DNA of 64,000 nt from Actinoplanes aureus. GTDB lineage: Bacteria; Actinomycetota; Actinomycetes; Mycobacteriales; Micromonosporaceae. The stretch's first letter is position 1, and each line of letters opens with the position of its first letter. A program made the translations under genes and the position numbers. The notes beneath the pieces were generated by a model. It saw only the letters and a list, made by a program, of their open reading frames with translations, did no database searches and was not told where the DNA came from. This document shows, piece after piece, positions 8,224 to 15,148 of this stretch. The DNA lies in the NCBI RefSeq assembly GCF_015704865.1, contig NZ_JADQTO010000017.1, positions 1 through 64,000 on the forward strand, given 5' to 3'.

Positions 8224-9130
8224 GCCGTTCCGACTCCTGCCACAGACGGCGTTGCGCGACCGGGTCGTGAGATCGCGCGCTGGACCGCACGACCACCGGA
8301 TACCCGGTGAACCCCTGCCATCCGGCCGGCCCGTAGTACTCCCCGCCCCGCGCGCCCGGATCCACCGCCGCCCGCACGGTGGCCAGGGCGCCCATCTCGG
8401 CACTCTGGAACAGCCACGACGTCACCCGGCGCAGCACCGGGTTCGCAAGCATCCGCTGTTGCCCGGGAAAGCGGCGGTTCAGGTCGGTCTCCGCGTTGCC
8501 CGGGTGTGCGGCCACCGAGATGGCCGGCGAACCGGCGGCGGCCAGGCGGCGCTGCAACTCGTACGCGAACAGCAGGTTCGCCAGCTTCGACTGCGCGTAC
8601 GCCGCTCGCCACCGGTATCGGCGCTCCAGCTGGAGGTCGTCGAAGTGGATGGTGCCCTGCCGGTGCGAGACGCTGGACACCGTCACCACCCGTGACCTGG
8701 GGACGTGCAACCGGTCCAGCAGCAGTGTGGTCAGGGCGAAGTGACCGAGGTGGTTGGTGCCGAAGTGAAGCTCGAACCCGTCGGCGGTCCGCCGGTACTC
8801 CGGTGACATCACCCCGGCGTTGTTGATCAACAGGTCCAGCCGTGGATGGCGGGTGGTCAGATCGGCTGCTGCTCGGCGTACCGAATCGAGGGAAGCCAGG
8901 TCGCACTCGGCGCAGGTCACGTCGGCGCCGGGAGTGGCTGCGGTGATCGTGGCCGCCGCTTTAGCGGCTTTGTGTGGATCGCGGCAGGCCAGCACCACCG
9001 TGGCGCCGTGTGCGGCGAACAGCTTCGCCGTGGCGAGGCCCAGCCCGGTGTTGGCGCCGGTGATCACCACGACACGTCCCCGCTGATCAGGCACGTCGGC
9101 GGAGGTCCATCGATCGTTGCGCGGGCTCAT
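8213..9130 (-). CDS. Short-chain dehydrogenase/reductase
   Basis: The protein has 305 aa. The cofactor motif is VVVITGANTGLGLATAKLFA (TGxxxGxG), followed by NNAGVM and the catalytic YAQSK with an upstream Ser (VVTVSSVSH). The arrangement FELHFGTNHLGHFALT is typical of the retinol-dehydrogenase/WW-oxidoreductase-like SDR group that uses NADP(H). The substrate is unknown. It has a paralogue at 26863 with long identical stretches around the catalytic Tyr. It is convergent with the acidic-tail membrane protein. Confidence 0.9.
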   Translation of the reverse strand: MSPRNDRWTSADVPDQRGRVVVITGANTGLGLATAKLFAAHGATVVLACRDPHKAAKAAATITAATPGADVTCAECDLASLDSVRRAAADLTTRHPRLDLLINNAGVMSPEYRRTADGFELHFGTNHLGHFALTTLLLDRLHVPRSRVVTVSSVSHRQGTIHFDDLQLERRYRWRAAYAQSKLANLLFAYELQRRLAAAGSPAISVAAHPGNAETDLNRRFPGQQRMLANPVLRRVTSWLFQSAEMGALATVRAAVDPGARGGEYYGPAGWQGFTGYPVVVRSSARSHDPVAQRRLWQESERLIA

Positions 9131-9206
9131 GGTGGCCTCCTTGAACCTTCCGGACGCCCGATAATCCGACCATAAAGGACGGCGATGCTCGCGAACACAT
9201 GGCTCG

Positions 9207-9524
9207 GCGAGGGCGGACCTCGAACCGGAAGTCCTGGAAGGCGTGGACTGCGGCGGCTATGTCCGCGAGAAGGTCAGTTATCTGGTCGGCGAGGGTGAGC
9301 GGGTTTCGGCGTACCTCAGCATCCCGGCGAATCTCGTGGACAGATGGCGCTGTGGGCGCGGGGTTCAGGCCGAGTTCGTCGTGCCCGGGTTCGCCGCGGC
9401 GCACGACTTCGGGGAGGCCGCGCTGCTGATCTCGGCCACCGACTCGGACAAGTGGTGCCGAGGAGCTGGCTTTGCGGAGATGCGGCGCCGCGCGTACGCG
9501 TTCCTGGAGCACCGCCTATATTGA
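9207..9524 (+). pseudogene. Decayed alpha/beta-hydrolase fragment
   Basis: The forward frame reads LEPEVLEGVDCGGYVREKVSYLVGEG and then VSAYLSIPANL, which resembles the N-terminus of acetyl-xylan-esterase or dienelactone-hydrolase-like proteins (typical text: GYVREKVSF...VPAYLLIP). It continues after a short gap with DKWCRGAGFAEMRRRAYAFLEHRL, which resembles the C-terminal end of the same family. The middle, including the nucleophile Ser and catalytic Asp, is missing, so about 200 codons appear deleted. Starts at ATG are absent in this frame. Alternatively it is a small unrelated gene starting at the GTG at 9243 (93 codons). Confidence 0.5.
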
Positions 9525-9543
9525 CCCCGATCTTGGGAGGGGC

Positions 9544-9966
9544 ATGAGCATGCACCGGATGCTGCCGCGGACGGCCGCGGGCTGGACGATCGCGATCTTC
9601 GGGGCGATGGCCGCGCTGTTCGGCGCTGTCGGGTTGATCGCGCCCGGCGTCGTGCTGGACAGCATGGGGTTCGACGCGCTCGAAGGGCAGGGCCGGGTCT
9701 TCCTCGCGGCCTCCTCGATGGCCTCGCTCAACATGGGCGTCTACTACCTGGTCGCGGCGGCCACCGAATGGCGGCCGTTCTTCCGCTTCACGGTGCCGTT
9801 CCGGCTGCTCACTCTGGCTGTGTTCAGCAGCCTGGTGATCTTCGACGTGGCGCCGGCGTCGTTCCTGGGCGTCGCGCTGTGGGAGGGCGCCGGCGCGGTG
9901 GCGACCGGCCTGGGCCTCGCCTATGACCGCGGCGCCTTCGGCGCCCGGCAAGCGATCAGCCGATAG
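9544..9966 (+). CDS. Four-helix membrane protein, hypothetical
   Basis: The product is 140 aa and starts MSMHRMLPRTAAGWTIAIFG after GGGAGGGGC. Four hydrophobic stretches can be counted (AIFGAMAALFGAVGLIAPGV, a second around LNMGVYYLVAAA, LLTLAVFSSLVIFDV, and LGVALWEGAGAVATGLGLAY). The pattern resembles small DoxX/DUF4345-like membrane proteins. It is convergent with azlD. The function is unknown. Confidence 0.75.
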   Translation: MSMHRMLPRTAAGWTIAIFGAMAALFGAVGLIAPGVVLDSMGFDALEGQGRVFLAASSMASLNMGVYYLVAAATEWRPFFRFTVPFRLLTLAVFSSLVIFDVAPASFLGVALWEGAGAVATGLGLAYDRGAFGARQAISR

Positions 9967-9996
9967 GGCGCGGCGCCGCTGCGGTCCTCACCCCGA

Positions 9997-10305
9997 TCAG
10001 GCGGTGAGGGCACGCAGTGCCGCCGCCGTCACCACCCCGATGAGTACGGCGAGCAGCACCGGAGCCCGCAGCAGGCGTGCCCCGACGACCGCGATCAGCG
10101 CGACCGGCACCGTCCAGTCCAGGTCGGCCCAGCGCCGTCCCAGGACCTCGACCACTACCAGGCCGGCGAGCAGTGCGGGGGCGAGCAGCGCGATGACGCC
10201 GACGCTCCACGGTGGCAGTTCGCGCTCGCCGAGCAGCGCGGGACCGGCCGCCTTCAGCAGGAAGCTGCCCGCGGCCACGGCGGCGATGGCGATCCACAAG
10301 GTCAT
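9997..10305 (-). CDS. azlD: AzlD-type branched-chain amino-acid export subunit
   Basis: The product is 102 aa with four hydrophobic segments, the normal AzlD size. It starts MTLWIAIAAVAAGSFLLKAAGPALLG, a typical AzlD opening (the motif around TxLxKxxG). Its ATG overlaps the TGA of azlC by four bases (ATGA), so the subunits are coupled. In Bacillus the AzlC/AzlD pair exports branched-chain amino acids or analogues; the substrate here is inferred from the family. Confidence 0.88.
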   Translation of the reverse strand: MTLWIAIAAVAAGSFLLKAAGPALLGERELPPWSVGVIALLAPALLAGLVVVEVLGRRWADLDWTVPVALIAVVGARLLRAPVLLAVLIGVVTAAALRALTA

Positions 10306-11063
10306 GCGCGTGCCTCCTGTGGTTCCTCGGACGGTGTCCGGCCGCGCAGGCCGATGAGGGCGCCCACTGTGGCGCCGACCAGCGCTACTCCGGCCGGCAC
10401 CCACCACAGCAGCCCGGCCGCGACCGCCCCGCCGAGGGCCGCCGCGATCAGGGCCAGCCGGGAGGCCCGCAGTTCGTCCAGCAGCAGAGCGAGAAAGAAC
10501 GCCGGGAAGACGACGTCGAGCCCGAGGCGCTCCACGAGGTGCGCCGACGGCGCCCCGAGCACGCCGACGACCGTCCCGGCGACCCAGGCCGGCCACTGCA
10601 CGATCGTCGCACCGAACAGTCGCCACCGATCGAATCGCCCGCCACCCTGGTGCGCCGCCACCCACGACCCGTCCACCACGGCCTGGCCCTGCAACGCGCG
10701 CCGGAACCGCCCGCCGGACAGGCTCGGCCCGACCGCCAGGCCCATCGGCAGGAACCGGGCGTTGATCAGCATGGCGGCGGCGATCGCCGGTGCCACACCG
10801 CTGCCGCCGGCCAGGGCGGTCATCAGCGCGAACTGCGCCGACCCGGAGAAGATCAGAATCGAGGCAATGATCGCGGCGACGGCGCTCCAGCCCTGCTCAC
10901 GGGCCGTAGCGCCGAAGGTGATGGCGAGAACGAAGGCCGCAGCGGCCAGGCCCGCGCCGACCCGCATGCCGCCGAGAAAGCTTTCCTTCTTCTCGTGCGG
11001 TGGTCCGGTCTTGCCGGTGTTGGCCGGCGTGCCGTCGAGGGAGCTCTCCTTCTTCTCGTGCAT
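10302..11063 (-). CDS. azlC: AzlC family transporter, large subunit
   Basis: As drawn the protein has 253 aa. Residues 33 onward (MRVGAGLAAAAFVLAITFGATAREQGWS) match the AzlC core, with IFSGSAQFALMTALAGG and INARFLPMGLAV as family motifs. The first 32 residues are hydrophilic and contain HEKKES twice, 21 codons apart, because a 36-base segment is duplicated. A start at the ATG at 10967 would give 221 aa, the usual family length, and is a serious alternative. The gene overlaps azlD by four bases. Confidence 0.88.
   Translation of the reverse strand: MHEKKESSLDGTPANTGKTGPPHEKKESFLGGMRVGAGLAAAAFVLAITFGATAREQGWSAVAAIIASILIFSGSAQFALMTALAGGSGVAPAIAAAMLINARFLPMGLAVGPSLSGGRFRRALQGQAVVDGSWVAAHQGGGRFDRWRLFGATIVQWPAWVAGTVVGVLGAPSAHLVERLGLDVVFPAFFLALLLDELRASRLALIAAALGGAVAAGLLWWVPAGVALVGATVGALIGLRGRTPSEEPQEARA
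10963..11061 (-). repeat. 36-bp duplication at the azlC 5' end
   Basis: On the minus strand GCACGAGAAGAAGGA begins at 11061 and again at 10998, 63 bases apart. The similarity runs for about 36 bases. The downstream copy ends in GGCATG, the likely ancestral start, while the upstream copy has GGCACG at the same place. Both copies carry a purine-rich GAGAAGAAGGA that could act as a ribosome binding site. Confidence 0.7.
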
Positions 11064-11273
11064 CCTTCCGGCCTTACCCGCGCGCGTCCGGAGCGACGCG
11101 CAGCGGAGCGGAATTGTCAGACCCCCTCGGTAGCGTTCGCCACATGCCGCTGCCTGTTGGACTCGCCGAGCCGGCCAGCGATCGGTTTCCCCAACCGCCG
11201 CGACGTTACCGGGGGCGCCGGCCGAGAACCCCGCACCTTCCGTCCGGATCCGCCTCGGCGGCTCGGGCGGGAC

Positions 11274-11999
11274 CTATCGCCGCTGCTCCGCGGCCGCCGC
11301 CCGGATGGCGCGCACGGCTTCTGTCACCCCGCCGGACCACGGGGTGCCGTGCCCGGGGAGCAGCCACTTCGCCTCGACGTCTTCGATCCGGCTGAGCGAC
11401 TCCAGCGCCTGCCTCGGGTCGTCGGTGAAGGGGGCCGGCTGTGGGCCCTGCTGCCCGGTGAGCACGTGCCGGGTGGTCAGGCCGTCGCCGACGAAGATGG
11501 CGTCGGCCACCGGGATATGGATGGCGATGCTGCCGGGGGAGTGGCCCGGGAGCCCGATCACCCGTGGCGCGCCGGGCAGGTCGAGCACCTGACCGTCCTG
11601 GACGCCGACGACCTCGGAGAGGTAGGTGGTGCGCAGGCCGCCTTTGCGCATCGCGTACCAGAGGAAGCCGGCGACGGCGCCCACCTTGACGTGGCCCCAG
11701 GCGGGCTTGGTCTTGACCTCGCCCCGTGCGCGGGCCGCGTCGGCCTCGTGGACGTAGACCGGCACGCCGTGGTCTCGGCGGAGCCGCTCGGCGAAGCCGA
11801 TGTGATCGGTGTCGCCGTGGGTGAGGACCACGCCGCGGATGTCGCGCACCGACCGGCCCATGCTCGTGAGCTCGGTTGTCAGGTCCCGCCATAGTCGGGC
11901 CAGGCCGGCGTCGATGACGGTGACCCCGTCCTCGGTGTCGACGAGGTACGCGGCCACGAGGTCGTTTCCGATGCGATGCAGGTGCGGTCCCAACTTCAT
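11274..11999 (-). CDS. MBL-fold metallo-hydrolase
   Basis: The protein has 241 aa with the zinc motif LTHGDTDHIGF (HxxxDH), a later His in LPGHSPGSIAIH, an Asp in FVGDGLTTRH and a final LLPGHGTPW, all expected for a glyoxalase-II-like beta-lactamase fold. The substrate is unknown. The ATG lies directly against the operator region, without a Shine-Dalgarno sequence. Reading away from the TetR gene, TTGACC and TACATT sit 18 bases apart and the ATG follows TACATT by seven bases, so the transcript is probably leaderless. It is divergent from the TetR gene at 12065. Confidence 0.88.
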   Translation of the reverse strand: MKLGPHLHRIGNDLVAAYLVDTEDGVTVIDAGLARLWRDLTTELTSMGRSVRDIRGVVLTHGDTDHIGFAERLRRDHGVPVYVHEADAARARGEVKTKPAWGHVKVGAVAGFLWYAMRKGGLRTTYLSEVVGVQDGQVLDLPGAPRVIGLPGHSPGSIAIHIPVADAIFVGDGLTTRHVLTGQQGPQPAPFTDDPRQALESLSRIEDVEAKWLLPGHGTPWSGGVTEAVRAIRAAAAEQRR

Positions 12000-12000
12000 G

Positions 12001-12043
12001 ATGGCTAATGTACGTAGCTATGATGGCTACGGTCAATAGCCAT
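12001..12043. promoter_or_regulatory. Double TetR operator and overlapping leaderless promoter
   Basis: ATGGCTA, seven bases, TAGCTAT (12001-12021) is followed by ATGGCTA, seven bases, TAGCCAT (12023-12043). The two 21-bp palindromes start 22 bp apart, about two helical turns, so two dimers could bind side by side on one face. The second palindrome is perfect. Candidate minus-strand promoter elements TTGACC and TACATT for the MBL gene lie within the operators. Confidence 0.75.
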
Positions 12044-12064
12044 CAGTGCCGGAGGGATAGAGCC

Positions 12065-12691
12065 ATGCCGACGCCCGAACGGACCTCGCTCGACGAGATC
12101 GTCCAAGCCGGACGCGACATCCTGGAGTCGGCGGGCGTCGCCGGTCTGACCATGCAGGCGGTCGCCGACCGGGTCGGCGTGCGAGCGCCTTCGCTCTACA
12201 AGCGGGTGCGCGGCCGCGACGACCTGGTCCGCCTCGTCGTCGAAGCCACGGTCCGTGACCTCGGCGAACGACTGGCCGCACTCAGCCCTGATCCGAGCAG
12301 AGGCACCGACGTCCCGCATCCCGCCCCGGCGGCGGGCCTGCACGCTGGGGCGCCCGGCGCCGATCCCCGGCAGGAGTTCGCTGAGCTCGCGCGGGCATTC
12401 CGGGCCTTCGCCCACGCCCGCCCGGTCGGCTGCCAGCTGATCTTCGCGGCGAAGGCGGCCACTCCGAGCACCGACGTTCTGGCCGAGGCGGTCGCCCCGG
12501 TGCTGCGGGTCACCGCCGCCCTCGCCGGTGAGCGGCATGCGCTGGGGGGCGCGCGCACCGTCACCGCCTGGGCCTACGGCTTCGTCAGTATGGAGCTGGC
12601 CGGCGCCTTCCGGCTCGGCGGCGACGTGGACGAGGCCTACGAGTTGGGCATCGCTTGGCTCGCCGACGCTCTGGGCAAGGCTGCGAGCTAG
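12065..12691 (+). CDS. TetR family regulator (TetR_C-like, WHG)
   Basis: The product is 208 aa. The helix-turn-helix spans about residues 8-55: ILESAGVAGLTMQAVADRVGVRAPSLYKRVRGRDDLVRL, with VRAPSLYKRV as the recognition helix. The C-terminal part (EFAELARAFRAFAHARPVGCQLIF) fits the TetR_C_33/WHG ligand-domain type. The ATG at 12065 is chosen because GGAGGG lies eight bases upstream; the frame is open further but runs into the operators. Its stop codon TAG coincides with the TAGA end of the downstream hairpin repeat. Confidence 0.88.
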   Translation: MPTPERTSLDEIVQAGRDILESAGVAGLTMQAVADRVGVRAPSLYKRVRGRDDLVRLVVEATVRDLGERLAALSPDPSRGTDVPHPAPAAGLHAGAPGADPRQEFAELARAFRAFAHARPVGCQLIFAAKAATPSTDVLAEAVAPVLRVTAALAGERHALGGARTVTAWAYGFVSMELAGAFRLGGDVDEAYELGIAWLADALGKAAS

Positions 12692-12853
12692 AGAGCCTTC
12701 GTGGTCAGGGGTCTGAGCCGGCCCAACGTGGGTGCTCTCGGCGGCCGTTGAGACAGCCTTCGTGGTCAGAGGTCTTTCCGGCCCAACGTGAGTGCTGTCT
12801 GGCGGCCGTTGAGACAGCATTGAGCGTGGGCCAAGCAAGATCACTGCTTGGGG
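12690..12853 (+). repeat. Nested-hairpin repeat, copy A (partly duplicated)
   Basis: A 61-bp partial copy (12690-12750) is followed by a full copy (12751 to about 12850). The full copy contains TGCTGTCT, an 11-base loop, and AGACAGCA, flanked by GGCCCAACG-like and CGTGGGCC arms. It matches copy B at 24892 almost base for base from AGACAGCCTTCG to AAGATCAC. The left end overlaps the TetR stop codon (CTAGAGAG). No protein is encoded. Confidence 0.85.
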
Positions 12854-13636
12854 ACCCTGCCTACAGAAGCGCTCGAGAAACGTTCCGGAGTCAGGGACTA
12901 CGTTTCGACCTCAGCCAGCTGACAATCATCGTCGATCGCCTGGCAGCGCTGGGCGTCAGCCGTGCGGTTCGGCTGACGCTGGGCGTTTCGGCTCTGCGGT
13001 GCGGCTGACGCCGAGGGTGGCTGAGGGTGCCGTGCGGTGATGCGCAGAGCTAGCCGAGTGCATTCCCAATGCCACTTAACGTGAGTTGATCATGGCGGCT
13101 GACCTGCGGGCATGCGGTGGCGGTAGCCACTTCCTAGACGGCGACCTGCCGAGATGCCCTCGCGACCAGGAAACCGCAGCCTCGCGGTCCGCAATCCAAA
13201 TCAACTCAGCCGGGGTTGGCAACGGAAACCGCCCGGCTGGCACGCAGTCCGAATAGGCCAGCCACAGCATGCTTCAATGCCAGTCGAGGCCACGCGAGCA
13301 GAGCGAGCCGTCGCCCATGCACGCCACCGGCCTCCTCAGGTGCGCCAGCGGCGGCTCGTGCGGGGCGGCCGTCGCTCGGGCACCTGTCCGGGCGTGCGTA
13401 GGGTGCGCTGGGGCGGCTCACCCGGCGCCAATGCCACTTAGCCTGGGTTGACTTCGGCTTGAGGGCTGCGGCGCCGCAGCCCCTGACCTGCAAGGACGTC
13501 TCGGTCAGGCAGGGCGCCTCGCGGGAGATGGCCAGCAACCGCCACCCGCGTACCCGCCGGCTGAGTGGCATGGGCCCGGCGGGCGCGCTGGGGCCTGGAG
13601 CAGGTGCGGCATCGCGTGGGAGAGCGGGAACGGCCA
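12854..13636. other. Gene-free stretch with short repeats
   Basis: I see no convincing gene here. Three short related sequences recur: TGCCACTTAACGTGAGTTGA near 13072, an inverted relative TCAACTCAGCCGGGGTTGGCA near 13202, and TGCCACTTAGCCTGGGTTGA near 13432. A second motif (GTGCGGTTCGGCTGACGC and variants) repeats near 12961-13010. The frames that cross the stretch are compositionally biased and overlap one another. It may be the remains of small mobile elements. Confidence 0.55.
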
Positions 13637-13671
13637 CTATCCGGCGGGACGGCCGGTCACGCGTACCTCGA
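13571..13671 (+). repeat. Intergenic repeat family 2, copy a
   Basis: The segment runs from GGGCCCGGCGGGCGCGCTGG through GAGCGGGAACGG to GGCGGGACGGCCGGTCACGC and GTACC. It aligns with the copies at 31967, 49738 and 53908, all of which keep a GGCGGTCGCG(C/G)TGGGG-like block and an ACG(C)GTACC(CC) end. Here the end of the repeat forms the last codons of the FAD monooxygenase gene. Confidence 0.6.
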
Positions 13672-15085
13672 ATCGGCACCAAGGCGCGATAGCGGCCCTG
13701 ACCTCCGCGACCGGCAGCACGTGATCGCTCGCCCAGGCGACATAGCCGTCCGGGCGGACCAGGACCATCGCCGGGCCGGGCAGGGTGGGGCAGTGGACGG
13801 TGTGTACCGGCCGGCCGAGGTCCAGCGGGGTTCGGGTGAGCAGGGCGAACCGGCCGTCGCGGAGGTGTTCGTAGAGGCGGGTGCCGGCGCAGTCCAGGTC
13901 GGGCATGCGGCGCCCGGTCATGGCGTGGGCGGGGCGGGTGCGGGGCGGGTAGGCGATACCGATTCCGCTCATCCGCCCGGCCATCGCGCGGCGGCTGCGC
14001 GGGAAGTGCAGGATCGCGCGGATCGCGGCAGCCTGGAGCGCGTTGCGGACCTTGGAGCGGCCCAGCACCAGGCGGTTGAAGGTGTCGGTCAGCTTCAGCA
14101 CCTGCTCGCCTACCGGGTGGCGTTCGTCCTGGTAGCTGTCCAGCAGCCCGGGCGCGGCGGTGCCGTGGACGGCGGCGGCCAGTTTCCAGCCTAGGTTCAT
14201 GGCGTCCTGGATGCCGGTGTTCATGCCCTGGCCGCCGAGTGGGGAGTGCACGTGGGCGGCGTCGCCGGCCAGGAAGACGCGGCCGTCGCGGTAGCGGGCG
14301 GCCTGGCGGCGTTCGCTGAGGAAGCGGGTGGACCAGCGTGGCGTGCCCATGCCGAGGTCGCTGCCGGCGATGCGGCGGAAGGCGTCGCGCATCTCGGCGT
14401 ACGTGACCGGTTCGGACAGCGGGACCCGGTCGCGGCGGCGGTCCCAGGCGATGATCCGGAACCAGCCGTCGCCGAACGGTACGGCGATCACCGCGCCGTC
14501 GGTGCTGGTTCGTGCGAACATCGCCTCCTCGGGCGGTTCGCCGAGGCGGACGTCGGCCAGCATGATGTGCGTCTGGTACTGCTTGCCGGCGAAGTCGACG
14601 CCGATCAGCCGGCGCACCGAACTGTGTGCGCCGTCGCAGCCCACCACGTAGCCGGCCCGTTCGGTCCGGTCGCCGAGGTCCAGGGTGACGCCGGCGTCGT
14701 CCTGACGCAGGCCGGTCACCTCGGCGCCGCGGACGATCTGCACACCGAGGTGTTCGGCGCGGGCCTGCAGGACCTTTTCCGTGCCGCTCTGCGGGGCGAT
14801 GAAGATCATCGGATAGCGGGTGTCCAGGATGTCCAGGTCGAGCGAGGCGCCGGGGACCGGGGCGACGCTGCGCACCGGTACGCCGTGCAGCAGCACCTCC
14901 TCGGCGAGCCCGCGGGCGTCGAACAGTTCCAGGGTGCGGGCGTGCAGCGCGAAGGCCCGGGTGATGTTGGGTTCCTCGGCGCGCCGTTCCAGCACGCGGA
15001 CCCGGACACCGGCGAGCGCGAGTTCACAGGCGAGGGTGAGTCCGGTCGGTCCGGCGCCCACCACGATGACATCTGCGGTATTCAT
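13637..15085 (-). CDS. FAD-dependent aromatic monooxygenase
   Basis: The protein has 482 aa. The N-terminus DVIVVGAGPTGLTLACELAL is the GxGxxG FAD site. GYVVGCDGAHSSVRRLIGV is the DG motif and GRVFLAGDAAHVHSPLGGQGMN is the GD motif, so it belongs to the PHBH-like class A flavoprotein hydroxylases (RebC/TetX/PgaE type). NAD(P)H and oxygen are the expected cosubstrates. The ATG at 15085 precedes the FAD motif directly; the frame is open upstream but lies over the divergent gene. It is divergent from the LAL regulator with a 63-bp gap, suggesting control by it. Its last residues overlap repeat family 2. Confidence 0.9.
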   Translation of the reverse strand: MNTADVIVVGAGPTGLTLACELALAGVRVRVLERRAEEPNITRAFALHARTLELFDARGLAEEVLLHGVPVRSVAPVPGASLDLDILDTRYPMIFIAPQSGTEKVLQARAEHLGVQIVRGAEVTGLRQDDAGVTLDLGDRTERAGYVVGCDGAHSSVRRLIGVDFAGKQYQTHIMLADVRLGEPPEEAMFARTSTDGAVIAVPFGDGWFRIIAWDRRRDRVPLSEPVTYAEMRDAFRRIAGSDLGMGTPRWSTRFLSERRQAARYRDGRVFLAGDAAHVHSPLGGQGMNTGIQDAMNLGWKLAAAVHGTAAPGLLDSYQDERHPVGEQVLKLTDTFNRLVLGRSKVRNALQAAAIRAILHFPRSRRAMAGRMSGIGIAYPPRTRPAHAMTGRRMPDLDCAGTRLYEHLRDGRFALLTRTPLDLGRPVHTVHCPTLPGPAMVLVRPDGYVAWASDHVLPVAEVRAAIAPWCRFEVRVTGRPAG

Positions 15086-15148
15086 GACCTCAGGCTGCGC
15101 GGACTCACGCCCGCTCGAATCAGCGAAGTCACCGGTTACGATCGGGCC

